Assembly (NCBI GenBank): GCA_019057735.1
Contig: JAHLWV010000017.1
Span: forward strand, 1 to 18,281
DNA length: 18,281 nt
Source: Promethearchaeota archaeon
GTDB lineage: Archaea > Asgardarchaeota > Lokiarchaeia > Sigynarchaeales > SOKP01
Direction of reading: 5' to 3'
In this document: positions 15,573 through 18,281 of the stretch, piece after piece
Layout: every line of letters starts with the position of its first letter
How positions within the stretch are numbered: the stretch's first letter is position 1
The notes under the pieces: generated by a model
The model's database searches: none
What the model was told of the DNA's origin: nothing
Seen by the model: the letters and a program-made list of their open reading frames with translations, nothing else
Position numbers and translations under genes: made by a program

Positions 15573-15594
15573 ATTTTTCTTCTAATTTTTTTTA
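15573..15594 (+). terminator. T-rich tract after mch
   Basis: TTTTTCTTCTAATTTTTTTT begins about 15 nt after the mch TAG. Runs of T in the RNA-like strand are the usual intrinsic termination signal in archaea. No stem is visible. Confidence 0.4.
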
Positions 15595-15619
15595 ATATTA
15601 TTTGCATTCAACCTAAAAT

Positions 15620-16801
15620 TTAAAAATTAGTTAATTCATGTTGATATTTTAATATCTCTGCATCAGAGATATCTTTGTCAAATTCTATTTGTTGTGGGAC
15701 CCCCAAATATGCGCATGCAATTTTAGCAGCAGCAGCGATTTCCGCTTTTTTTAATGTTAATGAATATTCATCTACTGATTGCACTGGATCCTCATAATTT
15801 GCTCGACGAGTATTACCTCTATTTTGAAAAGATTCCCCATAATTCATTCCGCCATAAGTCTTCTTTTCTTTTAGCTGAAATGCCCTCTCAGATTTCATTT
15901 TAAATAATAAAGACCCCATTTTGTCTGCAACATTAAAAGGAAGTTCATTATGCAGTATCAATCTTATCATGTTGTTGATGTCGAAATAATTTAGAGTATC
16001 ATATTTAACTCTTAAATAACTTTTTAGATTATCTTGGTTTGCTTGACACTCGATTTCAGTCCAATCATGAATTGCGAGTCTTCTTCTTAAAAAAATCAAT
16101 TCCCAATCTATTCCGAGCTCTTTTAAAAATTCAAGTAGTTTATTATTGTTTGGTTTTCTTGATTCTATTATTATAAATAATTGCAAACCATAATATTTAT
16201 GTTCTTGTTGGAGAAAATATCCTCGTTGTTGCATAGACGCGAGAATTATAATTTTAATAGAATAGATGTCGTCGGATACATCTCTCTTCTCACACTTTAA
16301 GTATATTACATTTCCTTCTTCACTCACGTATTCACTATCTAAAAAGCCTAAGATACTTTCCTTATTTTCTTGTATAAAATTTTTCAACCCGGATAAAGTT
16401 GGTTTAACATCGAATCTTATTAAATCTTTTTCTCTGATTGAAACATAATCAGTATTACTTCCCCCTACAGCCAATTTAATGGATCGTAGCTTTAACTCTT
16501 TCTCTTCTCCAAAAACTATTTTAAACGCATCGATTAGAGGAAATACTTCTTCTTCCAATATGTTAAGATTAGCCATCGAACTTTCAAAAGGTTGGGGATT
16601 CTCCGAAATCTTGTTTAGTACTGGTGCTTCAGAGGCATCTACTACAATATCATAGTCTTTCGCTAAATTCTTTCGAACTATACAGACCGACCTCCTTTTC
16701 TCGTTATACATAGAAAGAGTCGTTGAATTGTTAATAACCGCACGGAATTGTTCAGTGGACTTATCTTCAGATCCTTTAGATTTAAGTTTTCTTTTTCCCA
16801 T
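15620..16801 (-). CDS. Unrecognised 393-aa cytoplasmic protein
   Basis: I do not recognise this family. Read from ATG 16801 it begins M-G-K-R-K-L-K-S-K-G, a basic, probably disordered N terminus of about 20 residues. An alternative TTG at 16813 would add four residues. There is no signal peptide or membrane helix. Residues of about 85-230 alternate strands and helices, including EEVFPLIDAFKIVFGEEKEL, IRFDVKPTLSGLKNFI and the hydrophobic strand GLQLFIIIES. A Gly/Asn/Arg-rich linker (YGGMNYGESFQNRGNTRR) comes at about residue 320. The C-terminal 60 residues form an Ala-rich helical segment (KKAEIAAAAKIACAYLGVP). Codon use and AT content look like the neighbours, so it appears to be a resident gene. 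It converges with mch and shares its strand with the two small genes downstream in coordinates. No function is proposed. Confidence 0.8.
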   Translation of the reverse strand: MGKRKLKSKGSEDKSTEQFRAVINNSTTLSMYNEKRRSVCIVRKNLAKDYDIVVDASEAPVLNKISENPQPFESSMANLNILEEEVFPLIDAFKIVFGEEKELKLRSIKLAVGGSNTDYVSIREKDLIRFDVKPTLSGLKNFIQENKESILGFLDSEYVSEEGNVIYLKCEKRDVSDDIYSIKIIILASMQQRGYFLQQEHKYYGLQLFIIIESRKPNNNKLLEFLKELGIDWELIFLRRRLAIHDWTEIECQANQDNLKSYLRVKYDTLNYFDINNMIRLILHNELPFNVADKMGSLLFKMKSERAFQLKEKKTYGGMNYGESFQNRGNTRRANYEDPVQSVDEYSLTLKKAEIAAAAKIACAYLGVPQQIEFDKDISDAEILKYQHELTNF

Positions 16802-17088
16802 AAACGCAACCAACGAATATTGAGTAACTTATTCTATTTCTGATTAAGTAAAAAAATAGCAATCTTATAATTTTATGTATATGGAATTATAATAGTCTCT
16901 AAGATGGTCTTTTATCTCTATTAATTACTTAATTTCTCTCTATTAATAATAATAAAGACTCTTAATTTACTATTATATTAAACGCTTCTTAAAACTGAAA
17001 ACGAAATAATTCTACTCAATAAATATCATGAAAAATAAACTCATATAGAAAAGGATCAATACATAATGTTGTTAAATTATTTTATGTA

Positions 17089-17268
17089 TTAATCTAATTC
17101 CTCTTCTAAATAAAAGTTATCATCTTGTTTTATATAGACAACCGTAGAGCCGAAATTATTACGAACCGTATATTTATTATCGTCAACTTCTAATAATTCT
17201 ATCGAATATGGTATTCTTCTGTTTTTTAGAATATCTTCAACAATTTTTTTTTCTTCTAAAGCATCCAT
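17089..17268 (-). CDS. Small acidic protein, 59 aa, unknown
   Basis: The reading frame from ATG 17268 gives 59 residues starting MDALEEKKIVEDILKNRR, with a predicted helix followed by alternating strands (YTVRNNFGSTVVYIKQ) and an acidic end (LEEELD). A TTG at 17322 would add 18 mostly hydrophobic residues and is less convincing. The helix-strand-strand pattern and balanced amino-acid use look coding, but no family is recognised and no ribosome site is visible. It starts 72 nt after the end of the PNPOx-like gene on the same strand, so the two could share a transcript. It may be a spurious frame. Confidence 0.5.
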   Translation of the reverse strand: MDALEEKKIVEDILKNRRIPYSIELLEVDDNKYTVRNNFGSTVVYIKQDDNFYLEEELD

Positions 17269-17340
17269 ATCTATAATTATCAAACAATTAAAAAAAATTT
17301 TTTGATTTTTGAAAGATTTCAAATCTATAATTTAATACAA

Positions 17341-17823
17341 CTATTCAGAAGCCTTTCCTGTAATTGAAATAATCTCTAATTTTAGTAAACAAGTGTTATT
17401 ATAGGATTTATCACTTTTAAAGAATCTTTTCTTTAATTTACTTGGATTATCTTCTAAGTGTTTTAGCATTATATCAAACGCATGCTTTTTTTCATCCAAG
17501 TCTTCTACAATTGTCATGTCCCCCCCAAAAACAATGGAACGGTATTTATGAGAGCAAGCACTCTTAACATAGCCTAAATCTTCTAATATTGTGCCACATA
17601 CTTTTTTATTTTCCTTTAAATACTCTAATTTTAATCCATTTTGAGCGCTATGAAAGTACAAGCAATTAAATGTTTCATCAAAACCATAACTAAGCGTTAC
17701 TATATACGGTTCGTCGTTTCTACACATAGAAATTGTTGAAAACTTACCATTTTTCAAAATTTCCATAATGATTCTTTTGTCTATAATTTCTCTTTCCTTT
17801 TTTTGCATGTGATATTTCTGCAT
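17341..17823 (-). CDS. PNPOx-like (NimA-type) flavin-binding protein
   Basis: The 160-aa protein has the layout of the pyridoxamine-5'-phosphate-oxidase-like split barrel. A helical start (KKEREIIDKRIIMEILKNGK) leads into strand FSTISMCRNDEPYIVTLSYG. Then come LYFHSAQNGLKLEYLKENKK, an FMN-phosphate-contact style segment, VCGTILED and YRSIVFGGDMTIVED. Members bind FMN, F420 or heme and act as small oxidoreductases; the Nim subgroup includes nitroimidazole reductases. With Mtd implying F420 in this organism, FMN and F420 are both possible cofactors. AGGTGA (17838-17833 on the minus strand) stands 9 nt before ATG 17823 and fixes the start. It diverges from the glycosyltransferase gene. The family is fairly certain; the substrate is unknown. 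Confidence 0.8.
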   Translation of the reverse strand: MQKYHMQKKEREIIDKRIIMEILKNGKFSTISMCRNDEPYIVTLSYGFDETFNCLYFHSAQNGLKLEYLKENKKVCGTILEDLGYVKSACSHKYRSIVFGGDMTIVEDLDEKKHAFDIMLKHLEDNPSKLKKRFFKSDKSYNNTCLLKLEIISITGKASE

Positions 17824-17985
17824 AGTTTTTATTCACCTACTTAAACAAATTAAATATCGAAATTAACCATGATTAAAAATTACTGATTGGCAATAATTCC
17901 TCTGGATATTACTATAATATTAAAAAAATTGTTTCAATTAAAAAATATCACATATAAAACTAACGGTTTTAACGATTTTATTAAG

Positions 17986-18018
17986 AAACTGTGAAATTTT
18001 TAATAAAAGAAACAGTTT
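17986..18018. repeat. Inverted repeat AAACTGT / ACAGTTT upstream of the glycosyltransferase
   Basis: AAACTGT (17986-17992) and ACAGTTT (18012-18018) form a perfect 7-bp inverted repeat with a 19-nt spacer. It ends about 18 nt before the TATA-like element of the glycosyltransferase gene. It could be an operator for that gene or chance in AT-rich DNA. Confidence 0.25.
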
Positions 18019-18035
18019 AAAAACCTAGATAGATG

Positions 18036-18050
18036 TTTATATATATATAA
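18036..18050 (+). promoter_or_regulatory. TATA-like element upstream of the glycosyltransferase
   Basis: TTTATATATATATAA is centred about 42 nt before GTG 18085. Transcription would start near 18069 and give a leader of about 16 nt that includes AGGGGT, a weak ribosome site. Confidence 0.45.
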
Positions 18051-18084
18051 TACTATTAATCATATTTATTAGGGGTCTGCACTC

Positions 18085-18281
18085 GTGGTTAAAAAGGTTT
18101 TTGATATTGGATTTTTCAGCACCATGTATAGTCAAATCAACGGGACCGCTCACGCAGTAAGATTTCTATCCGAAGCAATTGCTAATCTTGGACACAATGT
18201 TCATGTCTTTGCACCACGAATTCAAAATGGTTACAAGATTCCAAAAACTTTACATTTTCACGAAATTGGAGGAGCTATTAT
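18085..18281 (+). CDS. Glycosyltransferase family 4 (N-terminal part, cut by window end)
   Basis: Sixty-five residues are visible from GTG 18085, and the frame is still open at the last base. The N terminus (VKKVFDIGFFSTMYSQINGT) followed by AVRFLSEAIANLGHNVHVFAP is the first Rossmann unit of GT-B enzymes of family GT4. In these, the NGT/NGV turn and the GHxVxVxxP strand form the acceptor-side domain. Such enzymes add sugars to lipids or surface glycans; here the two surface proteins at the other end of the window would be plausible beneficiaries of a glycosylation system, but no link is shown. The start is set by an in-frame TAG at 18070-18072 and by AGGGGT 8 nt upstream. The catalytic C-terminal domain is outside the window. 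Confidence 0.85.
   Translation, partial: MVKKVFDIGFFSTMYSQINGTAHAVRFLSEAIANLGHNVHVFAPRIQNGYKIPKTLHFHEIGGAI

Noticed and set aside
16915..16947. Direct repeat TCTCTATTAAT (16915-16925 and 16937-16947) in the gap upstream of the unrecognised gene
   Set aside because: It has two copies only, in very AT-rich DNA, not placed clearly relative to a start; chance is likely. The rest of 16802-17088 shows no gene, tRNA or hairpin that I could find.
1..18281. CRISPR arrays, tRNA/rRNA genes, insertion sequences, prophage or toxin-antitoxin genes
   Set aside because: I looked on both strands and saw no regular repeat-spacer pattern, no cloverleaf with a TTCGA-type arm, no transposase motifs and no phage genes. 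The window looks like ordinary core chromosome with a few lineage-specific genes.

Overview
The window reads as a chromosomal segment of an AT-rich archaeon, most likely an Asgard (Lokiarchaeia-like) lineage. The evidence is a Rag/Gtr-like small GTPase carrying a C-terminal roadblock-like domain, methanopterin-type C1 enzymes (Ftr, Mtd, Mch), an archaeal beta-CASP RNA nuclease, a RecJ/GAN-like DHH nuclease, TATA-like promoters, and Shine-Dalgarno sequences of the GGTGATC type. The lineage is inferred from gene content only; no rRNA or tRNA gene was seen.

Layout. Positions 1-2345 hold two translationally coupled surface proteins: the 3' part of one, then a complete protein with about 18 N-glycosylation sequons, a C-terminal membrane anchor and a Lys/Glu-rich cytoplasmic tail. 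Positions 2389-4316 hold a divergent pair, ftr (-) and mtd (+). Positions 4397-5366 hold the Rag-like GTPase (-), whose Walker A motif lies upstream of any ordinary start codon. apt (adenine phosphoribosyltransferase) follows at 5535-6062. Positions 6205-10558 hold a four-gene glycine cleavage cluster, gcvT-gcvH-gcvPA-gcvPB. After it come MTA phosphorylase (-), an aCPSF2-like nuclease (+), a RecJ/GAN-like nuclease (-) and mch (+). The right part (15620-17823) holds an unrecognised 393-aa protein, a 59-aa small ORF and a flavin-binding PNPOx-like protein, all on the minus strand. The window ends inside a GT4 glycosyltransferase.

How the genes fit together. GcvP/H/T release the C1 unit of glycine as a methylene group on a pterin carrier. 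Mtd, Mch and Ftr interconvert methylene-, methenyl- and formyl-H4MPT and formyl-methanofuran. The window therefore encodes every step between glycine and formyl-methanofuran except lipoamide dehydrogenase (GcvL); formylmethanofuran dehydrogenase and Mer lie elsewhere. This fits amino-acid oxidation to CO2 or formate, or the reverse direction. MTA phosphorylase and Apt form a second functional pair, in which adenine released from methylthioadenosine is salvaged to AMP. Most genes alternate in strand, giving several short divergent promoter regions (ftr/mtd, GTPase/apt, mtnP/aCPSF2, recJ/mch), so apart from gcv and the surface-protein pair most units look monocistronic.

The points most worth a second look are the non-canonical start or frameshift of the GTPase, the two-CxxC insertion in MTA phosphorylase, the Lys-rich insertion (with a 12-A run) in Mch, the clustering of C1 genes around gcv, and the unrecognised 393-aa gene.
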